Assembly: GCA_018665505.1 (NCBI GenBank)
Contig: JABJCS010000146.1
Coordinates: forward strand, 1 to 8,783
From: Alphaproteobacteria bacterium
GTDB taxonomy: Bacteria > Pseudomonadota > Alphaproteobacteria > UBA8366
DNA: 8,783 bases
Direction: 5' to 3'
In this document: positions 1 through 6,538 of the stretch, piece by piece
How the letters are laid out: each line of letters starts with the position of its first letter
Numbering within the stretch: position 1 is the first letter of the stretch
Notes under the pieces: model-generated
Seen by the model: the letters and a program-made list of their open reading frames with translations, nothing else
Told to the model about the DNA's origin: nothing
Databases searched by the model: none
Translations under genes and position numbers: made by a program

Positions 1-221
1 GCGTCCGAGAGATCGACCAGGACATCTTTGCAGACGTCATCAAGGCCGGTATGCGCAAAGCGAAAGCCACCCGCCGTGAAATAGGAGTTACCGCCCTTTT
101 CTTCCTCGGACGCCTTTTCCAGGACGAGGACGTGGGCGCCTTCGAGCTTCGCTGAAATCGCCGCGCACAATGCCGCGTTTCCGGCACCGACAACCACCAC
201 GTCATACCCTTGATCCGCCAT
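1..221 (-). CDS. FAD-binding dehydrogenase, TcuA / fumarate-reductase flavoprotein-like (N-terminus only, cut by window edge)
   Basis: This frame opens with ATG at 219-221 and stays open to the left edge, giving about 73 residues. The N-terminus is an FAD Rossmann fold: a beta strand of valines, then GAGNAA at residues 12-17, and Glu35 at the end of the second strand where the FAD ribose is normally bound. GGNS follows at residues 43-46, then FTAGGFRFA. The GxGNAALCAA plus GGNS combination is typical of the tricarballylate dehydrogenase TcuA and related FAD-dependent desaturases of small carboxylates. Only the cofactor-binding end is visible, so the substrate is unknown and TcuA is a family label. 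A purine-rich ribosome binding site (AGGGGGAG) lies just upstream at about 226-236. It is the last visible gene of the minus-strand operon, 85 bases after the dioxygenase; those 85 bases hold nothing I can identify. Confidence 0.85.
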   Translation of the reverse strand, partial: MADQGYDVVVVGAGNAALCAAISAKLEGAHVLVLEKASEEEKGGNSYFTAGGFRFAHTGLDDVCKDVLVDLSD

Positions 222-306
222 CGTATTCTCCCCCTATTCATTGCCCAACTTGAGCCCAGGCCGTATGGGAAGATTTAGCCCCGGTGGAGGGCGCGGCAAG
301 CGTCGC

Positions 307-1149
307 CTAGAAGGCCGAACGCACCTCTTCCGGCAGCAAGAATCCAGTCCGCCGCAGCAAGCGCCGTTGACTTCCGGGAAACGGATCGCGCCGGTGAATG
401 GTCGTAGTGTTGTCGTGAATGACGAGGTCACCCTTGCGCCATTGATGACAATAGACCGCTTCCGGTCGAGTCGCGTAGGCATGCACCGCCTCGAGCAATT
501 CGGCACCCTCCGCCGCATCCATGCCATCGACATGAAGTGCATGGTTCGGGCTGATATAGAGCGCCTTGCGGTCGAGATAGGGATGGGTACGCACTAGGGG
601 GTGAGAGAGCGGCGGCTTGGCCCGGCGTTGTACTTCCGGCAGACCGAGCTTCTGGGTTTCCGCCGCGCGTGCGATCGAATATGTCACGGTTTTGTTGGCG
701 ATCTTTTCCTTCAGCTCATCCGGCAGCGCCTCATACGCCTGCGCCAGATCGCCGTAACATGTGGCACCACCGTCTTCCGGAATTTCGACACCGTACAATA
801 TCGTCCCGAACGAGCCTTCCTTCGAATATGCTTGATCGGTGTGCCAATGCACCTCGCCGTCGCCGAGATCACCGAGCTTGCGACCATCCTCCTGAATGTT
901 CGAGATAACGGTAATGACCGGACGCTTACGGTCATTGAATTGATCACGAACATAGACATAAGTCGGTCCGAAATATTCCGCGAACCGGATTAAATCCTCG
1001 TCATCCAAGCTCTGATCCCGAAACACCGCGACTTTATGCTTTAGCCAAAGATCGCGCATTGCGGCGACCGTACTTTCGGATTGCTCTTGCGTGAGATCGA
1101 CACCGGTGATTTCAACGGCGAAACCGGGCCCTAATATCTGATGTTCCAT
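307..1149 (-). CDS. TauD/TfdA-family Fe(II)/2-oxoglutarate-dependent dioxygenase
   Basis: This 280-residue protein has the usual length for TauD/TfdA enzymes, which couple 2-oxoglutarate decarboxylation to hydroxylation of a substrate, often releasing a sulfonate, ether or amine group. The iron facial triad is visible as His103-x-Asp105 (in VHWHTDQAY) and distal His252. Arg263 and Arg267 sit 11 and 15 residues after it, the spacing of the TauD residues that bind 2-oxoglutarate. HPLVRTHP (183-190) and the IPEDGGAT strand are also family-typical. The distal motif reads GDLVIHDN where Trp is usual before Asp. The frame is open further upstream to 1371, but that stretch lies inside the preceding gene and matches nothing. 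The ATG at 1149 begins the conserved FAVEITGVDL region and lies 4 bases after the crotonase stop, suggesting translational coupling. It is predicted cytoplasmic. The substrate is unknown and taurine is not implied. Confidence 0.93.
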   Translation of the reverse strand: MEHQILGPGFAVEITGVDLTQEQSESTVAAMRDLWLKHKVAVFRDQSLDDEDLIRFAEYFGPTYVYVRDQFNDRKRPVITVISNIQEDGRKLGDLGDGEVHWHTDQAYSKEGSFGTILYGVEIPEDGGATCYGDLAQAYEALPDELKEKIANKTVTYSIARAAETQKLGLPEVQRRAKPPLSHPLVRTHPYLDRKALYISPNHALHVDGMDAAEGAELLEAVHAYATRPEAVYCHQWRKGDLVIHDNTTTIHRRDPFPGSQRRLLRRTGFLLPEEVRSAF

Positions 1150-1153
1150 TGTT

Positions 1154-1951
1154 CTACCGTCCCTTGAAATTAGCGTCCCGCTTCTCGCGGAAGGCGGTCG
1201 TCCCTTCATCGAGGTCTTCCGTCCGGCCGAGATCGTAGAACGAACGCGATTCCATCCGCAGCGAATCTTCCATCGCTTTGCCATATGCGGCGAGGACGAC
1301 TTCCTTCGCGGCTTGTTGCGCCAGCGGCGCACGCGCGGCCAGGCGATCCGCATATTCAAGTGTCTCTTCAAGCAATGTTTCCGCCGGAATGATCCGGTTT
1401 ACCAACCCAATACGAAAGGCGTGGTCCGCGCCGACTCGGTCTCCCGACAGGATCAATTCCATTGCATGGCCCAAGCCGACAATCTGCGGCAAGCGCACGC
1501 AGCCGCCATCACAAGGATGGAAGCCCCAGCGCACATCTTGAAAGGCAAACTGCGCGTTCGGCGAGCAAAACCGCACATCGGCCACCAGTGCCAATTCCAA
1601 CCCGCCCGACATCGCATACCCATTAACCGCGGCGATGACCGGCTTGTTGATTTCCATGCCTCGGGTGATGCCCGCGAAACCCGGCCCATTGGTGTATTTG
1701 TGTCGAAACTCCATCGCCGGAGATGTCGCAAAGGGCATCGTGTAGGTTTTGAGATCCGCGCCCGCGCAAAAAGACTTTTCCCCGGCACCGGTGACAACCG
1801 CGACACGGGCGTCATCGTCCTTGGCGAAATCTCGCCAGAGGTCGGTCATCTCTTCATTGGCGGTGAAATCGAGCGCATTCATTTTCTCCGGCTGATCGAT
1901 AGTGAACACCCAGACCGGCCCGCGTTGATCGAGTTGGATTGCCTTTGTCAT
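1154..1951 (-). CDS. Enoyl-CoA hydratase/isomerase (crotonase) family protein
   Basis: This 265-residue protein has the standard crotonase length and order. The first oxyanion-hole segment is FCAGADL (residues 61-67); the second is GYAMSGGLELAL (111-122), with Glu119 at the first catalytic acid position. In the segment that normally carries the second acid (PE-[IV]-x-x-G), it reads QDVRWG, so Asp139 replaces the usual Glu. C-terminal features such as the LVNRI motif (183-187) are present. Crotonases hydrate, isomerise or hydrolyse acyl-CoA thioesters; the Glu-to-Asp change means simple enoyl-CoA hydratase activity should not be assumed. The ATG at 1951 has an AAGGGA ribosome binding site about 8 bases upstream. 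It is first in the minus-strand operon with the dioxygenase and FAD dehydrogenase, so it probably acts on the same compound as its CoA thioester. It is predicted cytoplasmic. Confidence 0.93.
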   Translation of the reverse strand: MTKAIQLDQRGPVWVFTIDQPEKMNALDFTANEEMTDLWRDFAKDDDARVAVVTGAGEKSFCAGADLKTYTMPFATSPAMEFRHKYTNGPGFAGITRGMEINKPVIAAVNGYAMSGGLELALVADVRFCSPNAQFAFQDVRWGFHPCDGGCVRLPQIVGLGHAMELILSGDRVGADHAFRIGLVNRIIPAETLLEETLEYADRLAARAPLAQQAAKEVVLAAYGKAMEDSLRMESRSFYDLGRTEDLDEGTTAFREKRDANFKGR

Positions 1952-2161
1952 GCAAATTTCCCTTAACTTCCCATCATTGGGGACTACGCAGAAGAAGTTA
2001 ATTTTCCCCGCCGGAAAAGCGACCTTGCGCTACATTTATGCAACCGTATTTCCACGCGGCGTTTGCTAAGCTATTCTCGTCACACGAAATTGCGGACATG
2101 CGGGACGTGCGAACATCGGTGCCGTTACGGGCATCCGGCGAGTAATTAGAGGTCTGTTTCT
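1952..2161. promoter_or_regulatory. Divergent intergenic region between the crotonase operon and the Sel1-repeat gene
   Basis: This 210-base stretch separates two outward-facing start codons and must carry both promoters. It is visibly more AT-rich near 1995-2075 than the genes on either side. The only clear elements are the ribosome binding sites: AAGGGA for the minus gene near 1958-1963 and AGAGGT at 2148-2153, 8 bases before the plus gene. I found no convincing -35/-10 pair, operator palindrome, riboswitch-like structure or small gene. Confidence 0.4.
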
Positions 2162-2635
2162 ATGTCGTGGAAATTTTCAATTACTGTACTGAGCATTATC
2201 TTTCTATTGATCGGTACATCCGCATCCCAAGCCGTCTCTCCAAAATACAAAAAATACATCGAGAGCGACAATGCCAATTTGCTGCTGTTGTGTGTCGAGG
2301 GCGACGATCAAGGATGTTATTTCTACGGCGGCCGCCAAGCCAAGGCGGGTAACTTGAAGGCAGCCCACGACGCCTACCTTGTTGGTGCGCAGAATGCCAA
2401 GACCCGATCTGGCTACGTTTGCATTTTCCAACTCGCCCGCCTTTACGAGGCCGGCCAAGGGGTGAAACCGGATTTGGTTCAAGCCTATCGGTGGTTAAGT
2501 GTCATCCTGCGTCTGAACGGCCAAACCGACCTCAAAGCAGCGGATACAACCTTGCGCGCCAGGGTCGCCACCAAACTCTCCACCGAACAAATCGCCTTTG
2601 GCGAAGCTTTGAGCAAACGGGTTAGCGTCAGGTAG
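2162..2635 (+). CDS. Small secreted Sel1/TPR-like repeat protein
   Basis: This 157-residue protein begins with a clear Sec signal peptide: a Lys near the start, a hydrophobic core (residues 6-18) and a likely signal peptidase site after SQA (24), so the mature protein is probably periplasmic. Residues 89-117 match the Sel1 repeat (LARLYEAGQGV, then D-x-x-x-A-Y-x-W-L). Residues 52-76 form a weaker, degenerate repeat with GNLKAAHDAYLVGA. Sel1 repeats are alpha-helical hairpins used for protein-protein contacts, so this is more likely a binding or scaffold protein than an enzyme. Three cysteines remain in the mature part (44, 52, 87). The ATG at 2162 is supported by AGAGGT 8 bases upstream and by the signal peptide. 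It appears to be transcribed alone, and its last 8 bases overlap the end of the converging MAPEG gene. Its partner is unknown. Confidence 0.8.
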   Translation: MSWKFSITVLSIIFLLIGTSASQAVSPKYKKYIESDNANLLLLCVEGDDQGCYFYGGRQAKAGNLKAAHDAYLVGAQNAKTRSGYVCIFQLARLYEAGQGVKPDLVQAYRWLSVILRLNGQTDLKAADTTLRARVATKLSTEQIAFGEALSKRVSVR

Positions 2636-3032
2636 ACGCCAACAGCATCGCAATACCGTTCAGCCCTAAGTTCGACATCGCTCCCGCAATCAGAGCGGCG
2701 AAATTCAGGGCGATGCCGACCGTCCGGATTTTATAGTTCTCCGGCTCCCGGCCCACTCCCACGGTATGGATCAGTCGCCCGCAGAGAAGTGCGATCCCAA
2801 TGCCGTGGATCAACCAATCTGGCTTTTCCTGAAGCTCCATTAGCAGCATCAAAACCAAGGCCAGCGGTACATATTCGGCAAAATTGCCATGCACCCTAAG
2901 CCGCCGGACCAGTAAAGGATTCCCGCCGTCTCCGAGTCCGATATGCGCGGCGCGGCGCATTCCAATCACGCGGAAACTGAGGTAGACAAACATCAAAGAG
3001 AGTATTCCGGCATAGAGGGGCGTAATCGTCAC
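2628..3032 (-). CDS. MAPEG-family integral membrane protein
   Basis: This 134-residue protein has four predicted membrane helices, at roughly residues 4-22, 54-68, 72-93 and 105-123. Between the first two lies RLRVHGNFAEYVP (44-56), the signature region of the MAPEG superfamily (membrane-associated proteins in eicosanoid and glutathione metabolism). Length and helix count match bacterial MAPEG proteins. Some members are glutathione transferases or peroxidases, but most bacterial ones have no known substrate, so I assign only the family. The start is GTG at 3030-3032, supported by a perfect AGGAGG 6 bases upstream. It is 26 bases downstream of the carotenoid-type oxygenase on the same strand and probably shares its transcript. 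Its 3' end overlaps the converging Sel1-repeat gene by 8 bases, leaving no room for a separate terminator. Confidence 0.88.
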   Translation of the reverse strand: MTITPLYAGILSLMFVYLSFRVIGMRRAAHIGLGDGGNPLLVRRLRVHGNFAEYVPLALVLMLLMELQEKPDWLIHGIGIALLCGRLIHTVGVGREPENYKIRTVGIALNFAALIAGAMSNLGLNGIAMLLAST

Positions 3033-3038
3033 GGGATG

Positions 3039-3044
3039 CCTCCT
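3039..3044 (-). promoter_or_regulatory. Ribosome binding site fixing the GTG start of the MAPEG gene
   Basis: On the minus strand this reads AGGAGG, six bases before the GTG at 3030-3032. The full consensus match at ideal spacing supports the non-ATG start. Confidence 0.85.
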
Positions 3045-3058
3045 GTCATTCGATTATC

Positions 3059-4559
3059 CTAGGCCGCCCAGTATCCATGAAAACTAAGCGGAACGTGATG
3101 CGTTAAATGTACTTTGGCTATCGGTCCCGCCGCCACGTGGTCGGTATCGAAAATCGCCAGAAAGTTCGTTCCAGTGGCGCCGTTTTGAACTTGCGCCAAG
3201 AGCCAACCGTCTCCTTCAGCCGAGCCTTTCGGGGCAAAAATCGGTTCGCTGACAAAATGCTTGGCGCCAAATCGATATTCTTCCCGACCACCGGTCTGTA
3301 GATTCAGTTTGACGACGCCATCTAAAACCCAGTTCCCGTCCGGACCTCTGTTCGCATATCCGTAGCGGTTTGTCCGTCCGGCAACGCGGCCGTCAATCAT
3401 CGGGAATTCGTGATGACCCGCATGGAGGATTTCTTCGGTCAGTTTCCTCTGACGCGGTGACATGACGTAACGGCGTAGTTTTCCGGGGAACCTCGCCTCT
3501 CCCACTTCACCGCGCATCACGGATTTAAAGGCCGGGTTCGCGCCGATGAAATGATCCGGGTCGTCATACCCAACAAAGTCGGCAACGATCTCCTCGCCTC
3601 GCTCATAGGCGTTGAAGCCATGCCACACGAATGCAGCGGGCGCTTCGAGCATTACCGGTTTTCCACCGGATTTATTCACAATCATCACCAAGTTCCCTTG
3701 ATCCGGCGACCACGTGAGACTGTCGGTAAAACTGTTCAAACCCGCCAGCATACCGAATGCCGAAAATTCGACCGGATGCAACACGAAAATGAGGTACCGC
3801 TCAGTAGCAAAGAAATCGTGCAAGTAAATCATGCGAGGAGATTCATAATTACCGTGCGCTTTTACGGCACCGCTACGGTCTAATATCAGATAGCGGAGCG
3901 TCATCGACGGGCCGTATTCGGTACCCGCGAGAATCCAATCACCGGCCTCTGGGTCCGTTTTTGTATGGGCCTTACAGCCCGCGATTGAGACACCGTCAGC
4001 AAAATTGAATCTGCCGATGGTATCCAACGTATCCGGGTCAAGCGCGTAGGGGGGGGATCACTTCATCCAACGCCAAGAGCTTTCCGTCGCGGATCAGGGT
4101 TGTGACGCCCGCCTGCGATTTCATTTCGCCACCTATGTTGGAGAAGACACTACCAGGCGCGCGGGTCGTCCAAGTAGGATAGAGGAGCTCACCCGCCGCT
4201 TCCTCCTCGACGAATTTTTCCGTTCGAACAAAACGATTCCGGTATTGTACGCGCCCATCGGCGAATTCGAAGGATTGTATCATGCCATCGCCGTCGAGCA
4301 GGTGTTCCTTACGGTAGCCCGCGCGCTCGAACAGGCCGGGACCGTTGCGGAATAATTTTCCGGTCAGGTCAGCGGGCAAATTTCCCTCAATGCGAGGCGT
4401 ATAATTTTGCTCCGTCTTCAGCGAGGTGCCCAAAGCGGTCAGCCATTTAGTATCCGCCGACAAGGGCGTTCCCGCACCGACCGACCCTATATTGAGGCCA
4501 AATGCCAATCCTGCCGCACCGGCGCTGCTCGTCGTCATGAAATTCCGTCGCGACATCAT
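3059..4559 (-). pseudogene. Carotenoid-cleavage (RPE65/lignostilbene dioxygenase) family oxygenase, Tat-exported, broken by a +1 frameshift
   Basis: Two frames make one gene. The first (4559 to 4038, 173 residues) starts with the twin-arginine signal SRRNFM and a hydrophobic stretch, then LFRNGPGLFE and GDGMIQSFEF, both typical of carotenoid oxygenases. The second (ending at 3059) carries the rest. Removing one base from the C run at 4049-4056 joins them as LALDEVIPPYALDPDTLDTIG, a normal family sequence, in a 499-residue protein of expected length. In that joined numbering the four His ligands of the non-heme iron are near 198 (CKAHTK), 247 (YLHDFF), 313 (WHGFNAYE) and 494 (FHGYW). The family cleaves double bonds in carotenoids, apocarotenoids or stilbenes with O2. 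As written, translation stops at 4038-4040, before any iron ligand. This could be a real mutation, a phase-variable tract or a sequencing error; intact conservation downstream suggests recent or reversible loss. Start: ATG at 4559 or 4556, with AGGGAG upstream. Confidence 0.88.
4049..4056. repeat. Eight-base G homopolymer (C on the coding strand) at the frameshift
   Basis: Eight consecutive G lie exactly at the junction between the two reading frames of the carotenoid-type oxygenase. Seven would restore a single 499-residue frame. Runs of this length are prone to slippage during replication and to miscounting during sequencing. Confidence 0.9.
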
Positions 4560-4605
4560 GTTTCCGTACTCCCTTTGAGCGTTGCTGGACCAAGTCGATT
4601 TCTTT

Positions 4606-4651
4606 ATGTTGACAGTGAATACATATAACTGGATATTAACGATGTCAACAT
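4606..4651. promoter_or_regulatory. Candidate TetR operator: perfect 9-bp inverted repeat spanning the tetR start
   Basis: ATGTTGACA at 4606-4614 and TGTCAACAT at 4643-4651 are exact reverse complements separated by 28 bases. They lie in the 82-base gap between the divergent oxygenase gene and the TetR-family gene, and the right arm covers the second and third bases of the TetR ATG. The left arm contains a consensus -35 (TTGACA, 4609-4614); 17 bases on is GATATT (4632-4637), a 4-of-6 match to -10. That promoter would start transcription at about the ATG itself, which fits leaderless translation and the absence of a good ribosome binding site. Binding by the adjacent TetR protein is an inference. 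Confidence 0.45.
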
Positions 4652-5283
4652 CAGAAGATAAAAAAACAAACGATTCCTATCATCATGGCAATTTGCGCGA
4701 AGCCTTGTTGAAGGCAGCGACAGAAATCCTCGAAGAGGAAGGTGTAACGAAACTCAGCCTCCGGGGCGTCGCTCGGCGGGCTGGAGTCTCTCAGACCGCG
4801 CCTTATCGCCATTTCAAGGATAAGGCCGCATTACTCGCCGCCGTGGCCGCGCAGGGATTCCGCAGCCTCGCACAGGCAATGCACGAAAGTGCCGCCCAGC
4901 ACGAAAATCCGAGCGACCGCCTCGCAGAAATCGGCCGGAGTTACGTAAAGTTCGCGGTCGCGAACGATGCTGTTTTCCGATTGATGTTTGGCCCGGAAAT
5001 TCCGGATAAAGCTGCGGATGAGGAACTGTGCGCAGCAGCGGACGCGACCTTCGCGGCACTAGCGTCCACTGTCGCGGGATTTGCCGCAGAGGACCCCGAT
5101 CAATATCAGGGGAAATCCACCGGCGCGCCCGATCAAGCCTTCTCCGCCTGGTGCCTCGTGCATGGCTTGTCGACTTTATTGATCGACAATCAGATCCGCC
5201 CGGAAATGGTCCTCGGCGGCAGCGTCGACCCCGTCGAACTAACCAAGCGTTTCGGCCGGTTCTTCGACTTTTCCCGTCCGTAG
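4642..5283 (+). CDS. TetR/AcrR-family transcriptional regulator with WHG C-terminal domain
   Basis: This 213-residue protein has an N-terminal TetR DNA-binding domain. YHHGNLREALL (13-23) leads into the first helix, and the helix-turn-helix is at about residues 37-58 (LSLRGVARRAGVSQTAPYRHF). The C-terminal ligand domain carries WCLVHGL (170-176), the W-x-x-x-H-G mark of the WHG-type TetR C-terminal domain. The acidic, flexible N-terminus before residue 13 argues for the ATG at 4642; an in-frame ATG at 4606 would add twelve residues unlike the family and also lacks a ribosome binding site. The gene faces away from the carotenoid-type oxygenase across 82 bases holding a perfect inverted repeat, the usual layout of a TetR repressor controlling itself and its divergent neighbour. 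It converges with the LLM oxygenase gene 22 bases downstream, with no terminator visible. The ligand is unknown. Confidence 0.93.
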   Translation: MSTSEDKKTNDSYHHGNLREALLKAATEILEEEGVTKLSLRGVARRAGVSQTAPYRHFKDKAALLAAVAAQGFRSLAQAMHESAAQHENPSDRLAEIGRSYVKFAVANDAVFRLMFGPEIPDKAADEELCAAADATFAALASTVAGFAAEDPDQYQGKSTGAPDQAFSAWCLVHGLSTLLIDNQIRPEMVLGGSVDPVELTKRFGRFFDFSRP

Positions 5284-5305
5284 AAACGAAGCCGCACGAG
5301 AGAGT

Positions 5306-6421
5306 TTACGCCGCGCGGGGTATTCCTTCGGCAAGACGCCCCTCGAAATATGGCATGACCTTGGTCGAAAATACGCGCGCTGCTTCCGCGTGCGGATATC
5401 CCGACAGACAAAAACTCGTACATCCCGCCGTCACGAACTCATCCAAGGTATCGGCCACTTGTTTCGGCGTTCCTACGACGGCAATCCCCGCCCCAGTGCG
5501 AACCGTCGAAATACCGGTCCACAGATGCGGATGAATTTTCATCTCATCGCCGGACTCTTCAAGTAGTTCCCACACCCGGCGGTTCGCTTCCGATGTCTTA
5601 CGCACCCCCTCGACCGCGCCTGCGCCGAGCCGGCTGTTGGCAATTTCGAATTTCGTCGACCCGGCGATAAGACGATAGGCCGCATCCCACGCAGCCTCCT
5701 CAGTCTCTTCGCAAATAATCTGCAGCCGCATGCCGAATTGAATGTCATCCCGCCGCCCGTATTTCGCAGCACGCTCGCGGATATCCCCGATCTTCTCTGC
5801 AATAACTTCCGGCTTGTCGCCCCAGAACAGATGGACCGTCGAATGCTTCGCCGAAATCTCGAGCGCATATTCCGATCCACCTCCGAGAAAAAAGGGCGGA
5901 TGCGGCCGCTGTAACGGCTTCGGTTCAATTGCCTGTGTCACCGAATAATGCTTGCCTTGATGATCTATCGCGCCGGACGCTGCCCAGAGCTTCTTCATGA
6001 CTTCGACTTCTTCGTCCATCTTCTCGTAGCGGACTTCCTTGGTGTCCATAATCCCGTCAGCACGCGTATCGTCGTCGCTGATCCCGGCAATCAAATTGAT
6101 ACACAAACGCCCGCCCGACATCTGGTCCAATGTCGCGAACATCTTCGCCGCAAGAGTAGGATTGCAATAGCCGGAGCGAAGCGCGATCAACGGCGCTACA
6201 TTCTTCGTCCGCGCCGCGTAATATGAGCCGACGACCGTCGCTTCCCAACAGGTCGCATTCACCGGCATCAAAAGATACTTGTACCCGCCTTCGTCGACGG
6301 CGGCGACAATTTCATCAAAGACTTCCGAACTCTGCGGGATGCGCGCGGCTGGGTCGCCGAAGCAAGTCGTATCGCCGCTTGTAGGCAGGAACCATCCGAA
6401 AGTGAGATCGTTGCGAGGCAT
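5306..6421 (-). CDS. LLM-class flavin-dependent monooxygenase, SsuD (alkanesulfonate monooxygenase)-like
   Basis: This 371-residue protein is close to SsuD in length (381) and resembles it throughout. It has FGWFLPTSGD at the start, NPTLAAKMFATLDQMSGGR (87-105), HPPFFLGGGSEYALE (174-188), WTGISTVRTGAG (301-312) and LSGYPH (339-344). These proteins are bacterial luciferase-like TIM barrels that use FMNH2 from a separate reductase and O2 to oxidise small organic compounds. Relative to SsuD active-site residues, Cys58, Arg232, Arg308 and Tyr342 are kept, but the residue aligned with SsuD His228 is Gln234 (GMRLQII versus GIRLHVI). The substrate may therefore not be an alkanesulfonate. The start ATG at 6421 has GAGGAGA 7 bases upstream. 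No flavin reductase or transporter gene is in the window. It shares a 117-base divergent promoter region with the SDR-RidA pair. SsuD itself is not claimed. Confidence 0.92.
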   Translation of the reverse strand: MPRNDLTFGWFLPTSGDTTCFGDPAARIPQSSEVFDEIVAAVDEGGYKYLLMPVNATCWEATVVGSYYAARTKNVAPLIALRSGYCNPTLAAKMFATLDQMSGGRLCINLIAGISDDDTRADGIMDTKEVRYEKMDEEVEVMKKLWAASGAIDHQGKHYSVTQAIEPKPLQRPHPPFFLGGGSEYALEISAKHSTVHLFWGDKPEVIAEKIGDIRERAAKYGRRDDIQFGMRLQIICEETEEAAWDAAYRLIAGSTKFEIANSRLGAGAVEGVRKTSEANRRVWELLEESGDEMKIHPHLWTGISTVRTGAGIAVVGTPKQVADTLDEFVTAGCTSFCLSGYPHAEAARVFSTKVMPYFEGRLAEGIPRAA

Positions 6422-6538
6422 CGCTGCATCTCCTCATAATTGTTAAAAACAACCCTAGCCCGACTCGCGTTGCCGCCCAGTCGTCGCTTCGCCCACGGTC
6501 AGCGCTACATCATAGAGAAATAGCCAAGGAGAGCTCTC
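6422..6538. promoter_or_regulatory. Divergent promoter region between the LLM oxygenase and the SDR-RidA pair
   Basis: Outward-facing genes begin on both sides of this 117-base gap. An AT-rich patch at 6436-6452 includes a small palindrome, TTGTT-AAA-AACAA (6440-6452), close to the LLM gene. It could be part of a -10 region or a weak operator. Ribosome binding sites are clear on both sides: GAGGAGA for the minus gene and AAGGAG (6526-6531) for the plus gene. No strong -35/-10 pair could be fixed by eye. Confidence 0.4.

Noticed and set aside
234..993. Several open frames on both strands over the dioxygenase gene and the preceding gap.
   Set aside because: None has a ribosome binding site with a recognisable protein; all overlap the well-supported dioxygenase.
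307..1149. Naming the dioxygenase tauD and the LLM gene ssuD as a sulfonate-sulfur system.
   Set aside because: No tauABC or ssuABC transporter, no flavin reductase, different operons, and a changed active-site residue in the LLM protein.
1150..1371. Upstream in-frame extension of the dioxygenase (74 extra residues).
   Set aside because: It lies inside the crotonase gene in another frame, has arginine/serine-rich composition typical of an out-of-frame reading, and the conserved protein begins at the ATG at 1149 right after the crotonase stop.
1313..1966. Long plus-strand open frame of 217 codons antisense to the crotonase gene.
   Set aside because: The opposite strand encodes a crotonase with all family motifs; this frame shows no domain and reflects codon bias of the real gene.
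4582..4641. Longer TetR protein starting at 4582 (TTG) or 4606 (ATG).
   Set aside because: The extra residues are unlike TetR N-termini and neither start has a ribosome binding site; the segment carries the likely promoter and operator instead.
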